Shown: positions 11,836 through 23,064, numbered from the stretch's first letter. The stretch is DNA of 64,000 nt from Apostichopus japonicus (GCF_037975245.1 NC_092573.1:18920265-18984264); one strand, 5' to 3'. Made by a program: numbers and translations. Notes: a model not told the origin generated them from the sequence alone.

Positions 11836-11943
11836 TTACATACACAAATACATACATATACTGTAGTTGTAAAAGCCACATAGCAGCTGTAGCATTGATT
11901 AAGACTCTGACGAAGCAAACTTTCCATTCAGTACTCAATTTTT

Positions 11944-12195
11944 GGAGAGCACTGGTCAAGCGGTGTAGGCAGTGTACTGGTGATCTAAGGCTTGCAGGTT
12001 TTAGTCCTGGCCAGATCATTCTGTTGTTTCCTTGGGCAAGGCACTTTATCTCCACTGCGCCTTTCCATCCAGGAGGGATTTCTCTCTGTTTAACAGGTTA
12101 TTGTTGACCAGGGTAATATTGCTAGCGCCTCTGGCTTCGTTATCGATAGATAGGCCGGCGCAGTTCAACCCTCAATATTATTATTAATATTATTT
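11944..12195 (+). mobile_element. tRNA-derived SINE, family shared with 59.2 kb
   Basis: A degenerate tRNA-like head (GAGCACTGGTCAAGCGG, GCAGGTTTTAGTCCTG) is followed by the body motif CCTTGGGCAAGGCACTTTAT and a tail with TTGACCAGGGTAATAT, ending in (ATT)n. The same body and tail motifs occur in the SINE at 59211-59512. It is inserted in the foreign sequence inside the DIRS element, so it is among the youngest layers here. Confidence 0.75.
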
Positions 12196-12453
12196 TTCAT
12201 GGAAAGAACCTCCATTAAACCTCCCTACAGGGTACAGCTTAGGTCTACATCATCAAGGCATTACTTTTCTTCAGAGGTTTTCTGATTGCAACTGGCTGAT
12301 AACTAAAGGGGTCATCAGCGGTACTGTGGTACTGCAAGCAGTACCGCGAGTGCTGCTGTACTGCAGGCGCTAACAAGGTCATCATACAGGCCACGGTCCT
12401 TGACTTCTTTAGCAGCATATACAGAGAAACCACTTTCCTGCACCACAGTGGCG

Positions 12454-12960
12454 TCAGCAGGGCAAAGGATCGGCCCCAACACTCTATTTGCAAAGATAAC
12501 CAGGTTTCATGTACTTCCGCCTCTCTCTCAGAACTCCAGAACAGAGAGATTGTGCTGTCTGGCATGGGAGACCCTCACCACAGCTGCAGAATCTGGCACG
12601 GCCCTATGGGTCTCCCATATAGCCAGAAAGGAGAGTGTGAGGGCCGATGCTCTGCCCAGGGGACAACTCGACCCCGACGAGTAAACCCTTCGCAAGGAAC
12701 ACGCGGTAGGTTTTTCCACATGTTCGGCATACCTCTGATAGACCTGCTTACGACAAGGGCAACAAGGGGCTGCCCATCTTTTGTAACAGGCGGTCCCACC
12801 TGCAGCCTCCGACATAGCGCCAGGTCCCTGCCTTGAGACGGACCAGAGGTTTAAATTCTTCCCCCCCCCTTTGGCATGATCAGCCAGATACTGAGGAAGA
12901 TTCGCAGCTCCAAGGGTAAACTCATCCTAGTGGCTCCCTCCGGACCCCAGGTCCCAGGCC
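12454..12960 (+). pseudogene. DIRS RNase H region remnant
   Basis: The frame around 12520-12680 reads R-T-E-R-L-C-C-L-A-W-E-T-L, then LWVSHIARKESVRADALPRG. This matches the C-terminal end of the RNase H domain of DIRS-type elements, where V-x-H-I-A-G-x-x-N-x-x-A-D-x-L-S-R is typical and the Asp of ADxLSR is catalytic. Here the Ser is changed to Pro. Downstream, in other frames, come FGIPLIDLLTTRATR and FGMISQILRKI-type stretches, the connector found between RNase H and the recombinase in this class. Frameshifts and stops inactivate it. Confidence 0.8.
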
Positions 12961-13169
12961 GCAGGTCCCACACGCAGGCCCCAGACGGGGACGTCTGGTT
13001 TTCCAGACGGCTCCACGCTGGGCATTAGCCCAGACATTGACCAGCTCACCAAAGGCATGGCTAATCGCCGTCCACGAGTCAGACAGTTAGCCCCCTCTGC
13101 GGGCTCTCAGCAGTGCTGCATGCCCTGGCAGGTCCGCTGTACGAATCAACGGGGAACGCTTCCCTGGCT

Positions 13170-13737
13170 GCTCTTACAAAGAAACCACTCTTCGTCATTG
13201 CGGTAGCGTCAGCGTGAAGGAGTTACCTCCAAGCCCTAACAACCAAACAGAACCACATCAGATTCGAGGGCCATGGGGCGAGGACGGTTCCAGACCCGTC
13301 CCTTATTGCCAAGAACCGGGCCTTGGCTTTCTTGCCCGGGGACATTTTCTTTCCGGAAATCAAAACCCTTTCATCAGTGGCTGAGGACAAGCGATGGTGC
13401 CCAGTCAGGGCACTGAAGTGGTACTTAAACAGGACAGAGAAGTTGACACAAACAACCTCCCTTTTCATCCTGCCACGACCACCTTAAACAGCAGCCGCCA
13501 AGGATACCCTATCCCGATGGCTAGTAGAGATGATCCGCCCATTCACGATGGGGGGATACCCGGCCAAGAGATCACAACATCAGTGGGGCCTCGGCTTCCA
13601 CAGCTCTCTCTGCCGGTATCCCGATACAGGACATCCTCAAGGTGACAGCGTGGAAAACACCAACTACGTCCGTCGCCTGTTACTTACCTGACACTCTACA
13701 CGCCGAGGCAGCTTTTGGTAGCGCGGTGATGCGAGGT
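13170..13737 (+). pseudogene. DIRS tyrosine recombinase remnant
   Basis: Fragments in successive frames match a DIRS tyrosine recombinase. The first part has SLIAKNRALAFLPGDIFFPE and the linker CPVRALKWYLNRTEK. Then comes KRSQHQWGLG. From 13588 there is AGIPIQDILKVTAWKTPTTS followed by CYLPD, whose Tyr aligns with the expected catalytic nucleophile. A TGA sits next to an Arg at about 13215, where the family usually has an Arg-Arg pair; a CGA-to-TGA change would explain it, but that is inference. At least two frameshifts are present. The domain cuts and rejoins DNA through a 3'-phosphotyrosine link when intact. Confidence 0.82.
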
Positions 13738-13792
13738 CCGGTTGGTACTTGGTCCCACCCCTCGGGCCTCCCACCATCGGGCAGTGCCACTC

Positions 13793-13891
13793 GGTGCTAA
13801 GGTTGTGAGGAGACAGGTAAGCGAGGAGCGAAGTAAATATTCCAAAACTTACTGGTTTGGATATTTACGAGTGACGAGCTTACCTGTCTCC
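13793..13891 (+). repeat. DIRS internal complementary region
   Basis: 13793-13834 is the reverse complement of the outer 42 bp of the left terminal repeat (8107-8148). 13835-13891 is the reverse complement of the outer end of the right repeat (from about 14456 to 14512). They meet at AAAT, the complement of the ATTT found at both element ends. This is the DIRS1 arrangement, in which the internal region stores the joined-end sequence and is thought to template completion of the terminal repeats during replication. Confidence 0.92.
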
Positions 13892-14327
13892 ATTCCCGCC
13901 TCCCTCCCCCGAGGGGGTGGGACACAGCCGGACGGGGGAGCAGTCGTTCGACTAGGCTCACGACTCCAAGCACAACACCAGATAGACAGAGCCAACAACT
14001 ACTAAGAGTCACCGGCCAGGTCTATCGGTGAGGGTAACTTTGCACCCTGTGTTTTTCATAGGCGTACTCACCTAAGTTGTCTTAGGGTTAGCAAGTGTTG
14101 GGCCTTTACAGGATGAGGCTCCTTGTTAGGAAAAAGGGGTAGTTTCGCCTGCAGGGCTCAGGAGAGTGCCCCCCCCTTACCCGCTGCGGCGGGGAGGATT
14201 ACACTCTCCCTGCTAGGAAGGCATCAGTGCCTTTTGTTAAGGGCTCACCTTTGAGAAGTTTAGTCGACGGGAGTCCTTGGGGGTGGCCAGAGGATTCTGG
14301 CCACCCCTATTTCGGTGACCGTGAGGC

Positions 14328-14512
14328 CACTTTTAAGGAGTGGTCTCATGAGTAGTGAGGAGTGACCGAGGGGGGGTTCGGTCATAGAGGGCGCACAGTG
14401 TTATTATTTTACCAGGACTTTATAGGCACGGTAGAATGAGGTGCTAAGGTTGTGAGGAGACAGGTAAGCTCGTCACTCGTAAATATCCAAACCAGTAAGT
14501 TTTGGAATATTT
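14328..14512 (+). repeat. DIRS right inverted terminal repeat
   Basis: This is the reverse complement of the left repeat, from CACTTTTAAGG through GCACAGTGTTA, GGCACGGTAGAATGAG and GGAGACAGGTAAG. It also has an outer extension GTCACTCGTAAATATCC to TTTTGGAATATTT that is absent from the left end but present in reverse complement in the internal complementary region. Confidence 0.92.
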
Positions 14513-16333
14513 GTGAACAAACAGTGGTGCCATCCCAAAGAATGTTACATTGTAACATTATTCATGCTCAACAAACGAAGAAAATCTAGCTGTTGGATTG
14601 AGAGGTCTTGTTTACCTCACCCGGGAATTTTCGCAAGTAATTCATCTCACGGTATATATGTAACCAACTGCAATGTTGCAAAAGCCACGGCTTATGATGT
14701 ATAGGCAGTCATTCAAGGTTTAGAGATAGCTTATCCTAATTTGCATTTATCGTTATCGATGGCGGCTTTACTCACTGTACGCTGAAGAAAACTAACGTCG
14801 ATTATTACCAAAATGTACAGTGTCCCACTCGCAGAGAGGCAACCCTGGATTTATGCTACTATAATGTGAAGGAGGCTTACAATGCAAAACGATTACTAAG
14901 CTGGTAAAATTTAACCATGACATGATTATACCACAACCTAAATATCAGCCTGATGTTCACAGGTAGAAACCTACAGTAAGCTACTTACAGTTAAACAATG
15001 GAGTCCTGGAGCTGTTGATGACCTAAAAGCCGCTTTAGATCTCACAGATTGGAATGTGTGTTGGTTGAAGGCACACATGGTATTGATGAACTTACTCAAA
15101 CGATCACCGATTATGTAAATTTATGTGTTGAATGTACAAACAAATCAGGTCTTTTCAAGTAATAAACCTTGGATTGCCAGGGAAGTCAAATCAATTATTA
15201 ATGAGAAGAGAGAAGAAATTTTGGACAGGGTGATAAGGATGGATTGAAAACTGTTCAAAAAGAGCTGGAATTGAAAGAAGAATATAAAGATGGAAAAGGA
15301 GTTATACAAATGCAAAATAGAGAGAAACTTTACTGAGAACAAAATGAAGCAAGTCTGGGCTGGCATGTGATGATGAGTTGCTATACACAATTGATACTAG
15401 TAAAACATCTAAATTACCTAAATCATCCATTGATTACTCAACTACAGTAAATAAAGTTAAATACAACTTTAACAATTAGGTTTGATTGCCATGATTTTTC
15501 CAATGAAGCCGAAGAGCTACAGAAATTGTTATCAAGCCAGAGGATGTATTCTTTAAAGCATTTTTAGTCGTCACTGCATGCAGATGGAGTACGTCATGAA
15601 TTTCCCAAACTCAATTCATCAACAGCTGCCTGCCCAGATGGGTTGCTACCTCGTGTCCTGAAAAATTGTTCCAATCAACCTGCCAATAAATTACATATTA
15701 ATATATTGCATGTAGATGTATTATTGAAGACACTGAACTCTAGGATGTATTGTCTGCGTATGATGAACAAATTCAATGTTAATAACATTATTCATGTTCA
15801 TGATTTATATCTCTGTTATTTGTGGGGTATGGCGATATACTTTGGTATCCTGGGGTGGGAGTGCGAGTAAGGAAGATAAACAATATATTGAAGCCGTTAT
15901 TAGACAGGCGAGTCGTGTCATCAGGGAAAATTAGTCAACACTGGCCTCATCCTACGAACAGCTACTAGAGGTTAATTTAGACAAGATTATATGCGATGAT
16001 GGCCAACCACTGCGTGTGCTTCTGGATAGAGCGGTGATCTCTCGAAGTGGTAGGATGTGGTTGTTATTGCCCGGTACAAATCCACACTCCTCCTCATTTA
16101 TTCCACAATTTATAAAACTTCATGACCAAATCTTCAATGGCTAGAGCTTGCCAGATTGGTACTTTTTGATAGAACTGTTCCGTTCTCTTGCAGTGCCCAT
16201 TCTATTGTTTTAGGGTCGTTTGTACATGTCTTTGTAATCTTATAGTTTTAAATCTTTTGTATTTTGTTTACTGTTTTATGCAAGCATTCAATTACCCTCT
16301 GTGGAGTTTAATAGAGTTGATCTTATCTTAAAT
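14513..16333 (+). pseudogene. CR1/L2-type LINE, 3' segment, heavily deleted
   Basis: This continues the frame broken at 8106. Recognisable blocks follow in LINE order: TLDLCYCN-like codons near 14850; a stretch ending NKPWIAREVKSIINEKRE near 15165-15210, the endonuclease-to-RT linker; CPDGLLPRVLKNCSNQPAN at about 15630-15690, the start of the reverse transcriptase domain; and a C-terminal piece with EDKQYIEAVIRQASRVI near 15875-15930. The RT palm with its YxDD box is missing, so a large internal deletion has occurred. The 3' end near 16333 carries a GATCTTATCTTA tail typical of these elements. Stops are frequent. Confidence 0.8.
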
Positions 16334-16726
16334 CCTTTCCTAGTTGTCTTTTGTTCAAAAACAGTTTTTATCAGCATGTGTAAGATACATTTGTTTCTAG
16401 ATTGTGTTATAGCTTGAGACTACATTCTGGTTTCTTGTACAGTAACATATATCCTTGTACAGTAGGTATGTAGCAGAAGCCAAGCGTACCTACATTATAT
16501 ATTACTTGTTCTGCATAACTAGAATATGGGCACTAAGTTAAGTATGATCGACAGAGAAGCCAATGTTCTTTGAGAAGGAAAATATTACGAAGGGATCATT
16601 GCGTGGGGAAGAGCAAACTAGTGGCCATTGTATATAGGTATCATTAGCTAATGTTTCAGCATTTGGGCATAAACCTTGATAAATTTGAAACTCAGTGTTT
16701 GCAATCCAGATAGCTGTCTGGATTTA

Positions 16727-17036
16727 TTTTTCAATGGAATCCGATTCAAAACTGATATTTACATATGATATTATGATATGATATTTATAATTTACTTCGT
16801 TCCCCACTAACCTGTCTCCCCACAACCTAAGCACCGCATTCTACCGTGTCTAGTATGCCCTGGTAATCTTTAACACTGTGCACCCTCACTGACCCCCAGT
16901 GAACTCCTTCATATTCTACCATCCAAAGTGTCTCACATGTTTTTCGTATTGGGAAAAATTTTCAATGGAATCCGATTCAAAACTGATATTTACATATGAT
17001 ATTATGATATGATATTATGATATGATATTTATATTA
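16727..17036 (+). mobile_element. Solo DIRS terminal repeat with flanking direct repeats
   Basis: A left-type terminal repeat begins ATTT-ACTTCGTTCC at 16790 and runs to about 16950. It is flanked by a direct repeat of unique sequence: 16727-16789, starting TTTTCAATGGAATCCGATTC, recurs at 16959-17036 with one extra GATATGATATTAT unit. The upstream copy ends exactly at the ATTT start of the repeat. Confidence 0.85.
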
Positions 17037-17198
17037 CACACATCTGTGCTGACCAATCTTTTCTTATTAATGCATTTTGTAATGTCTATCCTTACAACCA
17101 CCCGAGTAGCCCTTAATGTTTCATGAGTATATCTTGGCAGGGTTACAGTATTTGTTCCTTAATGATATGATTTGTTTTGTTTTTCATCTTTTTGCCAG

Positions 17199-17400
17199 CA
17201 ATGCTTAATGAAAGACTTGGCTATGACCCTGACAGTTATTCCTATGGTGATATCACCGATTGCCCTATAGAGCCAAGATACTATATGTCTTACAAACTGT
17301 GCAAACACGCACCCAATCTTAAAGATATTGCAAATGCACTTTTGAAGAGAGATTTTTATTGCTTCTCCTGTCTTTTGGGGATTTAATTGTTGCTGTCAGG
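17199..17400 (+). CDS. Weak candidate exon
   Basis: A strong polypyrimidine tract ends in TTTGCCAG at 17198. An ATG at 17201 then opens 61 codons to a TAA at 17384, with protein-like composition (ERLGYDPDSYSYGDITDCPI, then HAPNLKDIANALLKRD). A CAGG|GTGAGA donor-like site follows just after the stop. The combination could be a 3'-terminal coding exon or an exon of another transcript. No family is recognised and no polyadenylation signal is close by, so this stays tentative. Confidence 0.28.
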
Positions 17401-20350
17401 GTGAGAAAGTGGTGGTACTAATATTCTACTGACCTCAATAAAGAGCTCACATTTTATCATGTGAGAGAGAGAGATTTCAGCCCAGATCACAGTACCGTAT
17501 TGCGAGGTAATATCGGCCAACATTTTGTTGACACTGTTTAGGACGCTAAGTTGGAAAAATATCAAATAGACTGAGCTGTGTTACTGTGTACTTTCAGTTC
17601 ACACTTTCGAAAGCTTTGCTTTCATTTACAGAGAATTTCAGATTTGTTTAAGTATACCGTATATCAAATGAGAGGATGTCAGAAAGCTGAGTAAAGATTT
17701 AAATGATGCTTTTAGAAGCCGGAAACAACAAAAACATTATTCTTGCATTAAGAAGTAGCAGTACTCTTAATGGAGGCTTATAACTTGTAAAGAAAGGGGT
17801 CTGGTGCTGTCATTCCCAAACTGTATGAATTTAAAAAATAGATTTAAGTGTCTTTATAATTGACATCACCTTTGTTTTTTAGAAACACTGTCACTTATTA
17901 GAAAACACTTTAAATTTTAAAAATGCTTCAACAAGTTTGCCTTAACCTTTGTTAGATATTTGAAAGGCATCATTAATCTATAATTGTAACCATCAAATGG
18001 AAAGTTTTCTTGTGCAGTGCTTTATTAAAAAGAATATACATGTAAAGGAAAAACAATTTGTGCACATTTAATATTTTTCAGAGAAATTTACATCGGACAA
18101 GTTTTGTCTCGATATGCTCATCTTCCAATTGCATTTTAATTTTTTTTTTGGGGGGGGTAAAATTTTGCATTAATTATTTAGTATTAAAATTAATAATCAT
18201 CACAAAGGTGGAAGGCAATGCGTTTTTTCCAATTTGCCTTCAACATATATGCAATTGATGGTAGTGTGAAATAGTGTCTAAGCAATGGGTGATGGGGAAG
18301 GGGGAGGGATTTTTGTAGCTTTTCTGTTTGGCAGGGGTCTGTCATATCCACAGTTTATAGGTGGATATCTCAGTTCAATTAAGTGTAAACTTATTTTGAG
18401 CACCAATACTCAGTACAGTATATGTTTGACAAAATTTCTGCCCAAATGCAAGGAAAGTAAATCCTGAATCATCTGTTTTTAATTAAATTTGATGCAGACA
18501 GTACATTGTGATTTAATGCTGTTTCCATTCAATTAAGCAACCATAAAATTGAATTGACAGCAAACGATGGAGAAATTGGAAGTCAGTTGGAATGGTTGAT
18601 GCAGCTTATGGAACTAATTTTTGGACATGTGGAAGAGCCGATAGATTTTGGAACAAAAGTTGTAAACAATTAAATATGGAAATGGAAAACGGAAAATGTT
18701 CACATCTCCATGTAATCGTCTTCTCCTTTGTACTTTATAGCAAAGAAAAGGAAGGGTGCAAACATTTTGCCCCTTTTTCACTCATTCTTTTCAATTTCAG
18801 TGGGGGTATGTATGGCCATGTAATGCATTTCAAGTTGATCAAATAATGTGTACAACAGTCTAGTGCATTAATTTACATATAAAGTATTATTCATTGTACA
18901 GTGCAGTGCCCACAACAATTCCTTTTTACCACATTATGATGTAGGAGACACTTTTCACCACTTGTATCTCTGTAGGCAAGACTGTTATTGAGTGATCTTA
19001 GATATATCTACATACAACCAAAGTGTTGCCATTAATTAATGGGTATTATCATTTGTTATAAATGACAAACATCCAATCCATGTACAACGATTTTAAAACT
19101 TAAAAAGTATCATGTCTATAAATATATAAATTGAGACTTAATTTTAACTCCAGGAGACCTGACACTACACCTAATGATCCACAAACATTTGGTTACAATT
19201 TTGCTTTTTGAATGTATATGATAGTCGGTTTATCGTGACTGTAGCTGGTGTGGAGATATTATAATCCAGCTAATCTACTCACTGCACAATTGGGGTAACA
19301 CAACTTACACAAGCCTGAATATTTACATAGTACTCAGTGTTGATGGCGATGCAATCGTTTTTCACTTACAATGAAACGAGAGAGGATTTTACTCCAGAGA
19401 ACACAATGGACCACCAATAAAAGATATTAAAGAAAACCCAGAATCAAATAAATCACCCTTTCAAGAAATGCCGAGGAATTGGCCTTTTGAGATCTGAAAG
19501 GATAGAGCATGAATCATAGTCATGCAATGAAACATCTATTTTATACCCATCTGTTCAACCTATCCACAGCTGCTATACGGGTGAGAGGAACTTCAACGAT
19601 CTGGAAATAATCAAGAGTAGCTACCTGCCCCCCCCCCCACCCTGAGACAGGCTTTCTGAAGTGTCAAGCATAGTAATTTTAATATATATGACCACGTACC
19701 ATTCTGTAGGGCGAAAAAATGACAATGGTATTAATAGCAAGGATGAATGTTAATACAGAGAAGAGATACTGGTCAAGTTACTCATATGAGAATAAAGTTG
19801 ATAATACATGGCATTTGTACAAAAAGCCTTCCTGTGCCAAAATGATTCCTTCCCCTACATCTGCAAACTCACCAGTGCTCTGACATGAACATGAATTAAA
19901 AGGTAAGAAGGGTGAGGGGGGGTGGGTGGAGGGGGGTGGATTCTTAATATCCCTGCCTGATTTAGGTAGAGGCAGTAACATTGAGGAAGTGCATCCTGGG
20001 CCCAGAGGAGGTGTCCATCTTTTCTTCTTGAAAGAAATGTGACAAATTCTCCCTTTAATATTCCAGCCCTGGCTGATGTTGCACCCTGCCGCTGCTTGAA
20101 TACCTTCCCAAATGAAAGCTAATAGTTATGTCAATGATTTCCACCCTGAATTCAAGAAGTACACACAGTCTTCAGCTATGATATGGCACATTAAATTTAT
20201 CCGACAATCTTATTAGTTTTCATTCATTGCATATTTGAGGAACTGATGAGTACTTGAGTTGACAGTAAGTGACATATTCGCCCCCCTCTATATTGTAACT
20301 ACAATGTCTCAAGTACTGTACAGTGAGACAGGATTCATTAAACTAGTGGT
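17401..20350. other. AT-rich noncoding sequence
   Basis: No supported exon, RNA gene or transposon is visible. It has C- and G-rich homopolymer tracts near 19628 and 19914 and ordinary AT-rich sequence otherwise. The short ORFs lack splice context. Confidence 0.5.
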
Positions 20351-20360
20351 ACGTACGGAA

Positions 20361-20400
20361 ACAGTAGCAGTGTCAAATTACGTCGCTACATAAGCCCCTT
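20361..20400 (-). repeat. Putative gypsy polypurine tract and LTR start
   Basis: Read on the minus strand, GCGAAGGGGCTTA is followed by TGTAGCGACG, a purine-rich tract followed by a TG-starting LTR-like sequence, about 270 bp downstream of the integrase stop. A related GTAGCGGTGTAATTTGACAC block also occurs at 20843-20870. The LTR is too short or decayed to delimit. Confidence 0.35.
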
Positions 20401-20668
20401 CGCAGATCACTGACCGATAAAAAGAAAGAAAAGGGGAGTGATCGATAAAACAAAAGAATACATATTAGGAAATCCTTCATCGATATCTTGCTGGCCATCG
20501 GACGAGGCGTCCTTCGCGAGTAACTGTGACCGGAGGGACGGGATCAGTGGAAGTGGCTATGGAATTAGCTTGGTCGGTAGACGATGTAGCTGGCGGGCAT
20601 TCAGATTTAACTGGCGTTAGGTCTGTGGGTGGAAGTTACGGAGATTGTGTAATTTCATCCTGATCAGT

Positions 20669-20800
20669 CTACGCTACTTTTAGCCGGTCAAGCGACACTG
20701 TGTCGTGCTTAGAATTTTTGTCTACCACAAAAGTTTTGTCTCCTCGGGAGATGACTCGGTACGGACTGCGATATGGTAGTTGAAACGGCTGTTTGAACAT
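20669..20800 (-). pseudogene. Ty3/gypsy integrase C-terminal fragment
   Basis: The minus-strand frame from 20800 to a stop at 20669 has 43 codons. It contains YRSPYRVISRGDKTFVVD and DTVSLDRLKVA, which match the conserved C-terminal end of gypsy-type integrases (PYDGPFxV...RxxKxFxxD...DxVSIDRLKPA). Only the last segment is recognisable. The rest of pol is not seen upstream on the same strand, where a hAT-like element begins at 21110. Confidence 0.75.
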
Positions 20801-21109
20801 TCATAACATTGTTAATGAGGGCGCAAACAGTTGACCGAAACAGTAGCGGTGTCAAATTACACCGCTACGCGTACACAAGATATAATCAGTTTCGATTACA
20901 GCCAAATATCCGAAACTAGCATTCTCTCGTCTGTTAAGCAAGGTACCTCTCTCAAATGCATGCTTTCCAACACTCTTATTTCCTTATTCCATTAGATCTG
21001 TAAAAAAATGGGCTAAAGTGGTTCTTATCAAAAAACAGGAAACCCCTTTATCAGTTATGTCATCAGTCATTGAACAAACACTAGAGCATGCTGTGTCAGT
21101 GACAGTGTG

Positions 21110-23059
21110 CAGGCGCGTATCCAGGATTTTCTAACCCGGGGGGCGCGAATTACTATCTAAGCGGAGCGCCACCATCGGTTGGCGCGGAGCGTGCAAGAAA
21201 ATTTCTGGTTTTGAAACCCCCCAGATCACCGGAAATGGCACTTCTCAGGCTTGAAAATGACCAACCACATGTACACTTTTGCCTGAGAACCAAGTATTTC
21301 CCAAAAGTTTTTTTTCCATCCATAACCTTTTTGAAGATTGTCACCAGTCACACATCATGTTCGACCTCATTGCATGTCCTATGGATCATTGCTTTTGTAG
21401 GTGATTCTACGTCAAGGCCCACAATATCCGAAAGCCCCACTTTTCAAGGTTTTAAGCCCATTATTTGTTGAGAATTTGAAAATTCACATTTCTCGTGAAT
21501 AAAAATCACTTGAAAACATACCCATAATGTTGCACAAAATTCAATCTATGGACAACTAATATAGAAAAACCTCCTTCAACCCCTAATAGAGAGGTCAAAA
21601 TTGCTACGAGTAGAGGAAAGTATGATGAAGAATGTTGGTGAGGAAATTTTGGAAAATTCCGACACAGTTAATTTATTGGTGTAGAAATATTGCAACCTCT
21701 TATAATGGCTATTATAAAACTTGGTTGAAGGAACAGAAAAATAGCAGATATTTCCGATATCAGGTATATTGAAACCGAACACTACACACATAGGCGTAGG
21801 TCCCGTAGCAGGCGGTGGCTGCAGCCCCCCCCCGCAACCAAATTTGTTGCCATTTTTTTCGGGCACCTACTGAAAGAAAAATAAATAGCAATGAATAGCT
21901 TAAAAATGATCTCCTTGGTAATTAAAATAAAGTTGTAAGCTTGGCCGACATTACTACTGTAAAAGAGAGTTTTGACATAAATGGATCTGTATGGATTTTC
22001 TCCATCTACATAAGACATTTTGTTGTTTACATTAGCATCCGGCGGTATACTGTGCCACTTTGACGGACCGTGCGGTACACGATGCCATGCAATGTAATGA
22101 CCGATGCTTGCTTATGTGATATTGGCATCGATACGTTGAACGCGCGCTTCGCGCGCGAAAACTTTTGGCTTTTTTTCGGGCAAGTCGTTACAACCCCAAA
22201 TCCAATTGGGCTCCTACGCCTTAGACTACACACAGACAGTTTTTCAGGCTGTTCATCGTGGAACATGCATTTCAATGCTCACTGATATGATGTATCTGCT
22301 ATTTGCTTTACAAATTCGAACAGGCGTGTAGCGAGTAATTGCCAAGGGAGGGCGAAGCCTGTAGGCAAACTATCTAAGCGAAGCGCCACTATGAGTTGGC
22401 GCGAAGCGTACAAGAACATTTTTGGCCGAAAATGCCTCCCAGATCGCTGGAAATGACACTTCCCAGGCCTTGTAAGTTGCATCTAAGCATTGTCTATTTT
22501 GAAATTACTAGCGATGTCAAAAAGAAAATTTGCTCGGGGGGCGGTCATGTTCCCCGACGACTCGTTCGAGTTCAAGACCAGCGACAGTTGGTTCCATATA
22601 GCACAATTGTACAATTGTTTAATTGTACAATTGTAATTGTATATTGTACAATTGTTTAAGGCGTCCACACACACACACGTGTTATGATAGACCATATATA
22701 GTATTTATATAGATACATTAGTGAGAGAGAGAGGAAAATTGGAAACGTCAAAAATGGAGTTGTCGGGTGAGGCGCACACCCCCTCCGTAATCCTTGATCT
22801 GTCACTGGCTACCCTGTGTATATAATAGGGATCAGCGCATTAAATATGACTGTTCCTCTTTTTCTTCCCGAGGTCTTGGCTATCTTCTACTCCCTACTTT
22901 TCTGCTTTTTCTCTCTTTTTTCTTTTTCTTTTCCCTTCCTTTCTCTCCTCCTTTTCTTTTTTCCCTCCTTTTCCCTTTTTTCTTCTCTTTTTTTTCTCTC
23001 CTCTTTTCCTTTCCCGGGGGGCGCGCGCCCCCAACGCCCCCCCCCTGGATACGTGCCTG
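21110..23059. mobile_element. Composite hAT-like nonautonomous element
   Basis: Inverted ends: CAGGCGCGTATCCAGGA at 21110 and the complement of CAGGCACGTATCCAGG at 23059, both followed inwards by G-rich CCCGGGGGGCGCG-type sequence. The start resembles the CAGGGGCGGATCCAGGA ends known for many nonautonomous hAT elements. GTGTG flanks both sides (21105-21109 and 23060-23064), but hAT elements normally make 8-bp duplications, so the class is not certain. Internally, a diverged copy of the left part (TATCTAAGCG-AAGCGCCA) recurs at about 22370, which points to a nested or tandem composite. No transposase is seen. Confidence 0.65.
22596..22660. repeat. Self-complementary ACAATTGT cluster
   Basis: Four or more copies of the palindrome ACAATTGT or close variants are packed into about 65 bp, for example GTACAATTGTTTAATTGTAC. 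The cluster can form hairpins on either strand. It lies inside the composite hAT-like element. Confidence 0.8.
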
Positions 23060-23064
23060 GTGTG

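Larger units (their letters stand above)
10561..12240. other. Noncoding insert replacing the DIRS RT region
   Basis: AT-rich sequence with no coding remnant lies between the gag-like and RNase H-like parts, where reverse transcriptase would normally be. It contains two SINEs, listed separately. It also has three spaced copies of CTTGGCAAA-x-TGCCAG (about 10768, 10801 and 10838), each a short dyad close to the nuclear factor I consensus. The change in base composition marks it as foreign to the element. Confidence 0.65.
8103..14512 (+). mobile_element. DIRS-type tyrosine-recombinase retrotransposon, decayed
   Basis: The element is about 6.4 kb. It has inverted, not direct, terminal repeats (8107-8256 and 14328-14512), an internal complementary region at 13793-13891, and gag-, RNase H- and tyrosine-recombinase-like remnants in the usual order. 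Both ends abut ATTT. The empty site needs only one ATTT, so there is no target-site duplication, as expected for integration by a tyrosine recombinase. The coding parts are GC-rich compared with their surroundings. Reverse transcriptase is not visible: 10560-12240 is occupied by noncoding sequence and SINEs, so an internal replacement has removed it. In-frame stops and frameshifts make the copy inactive. Confidence 0.9.
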
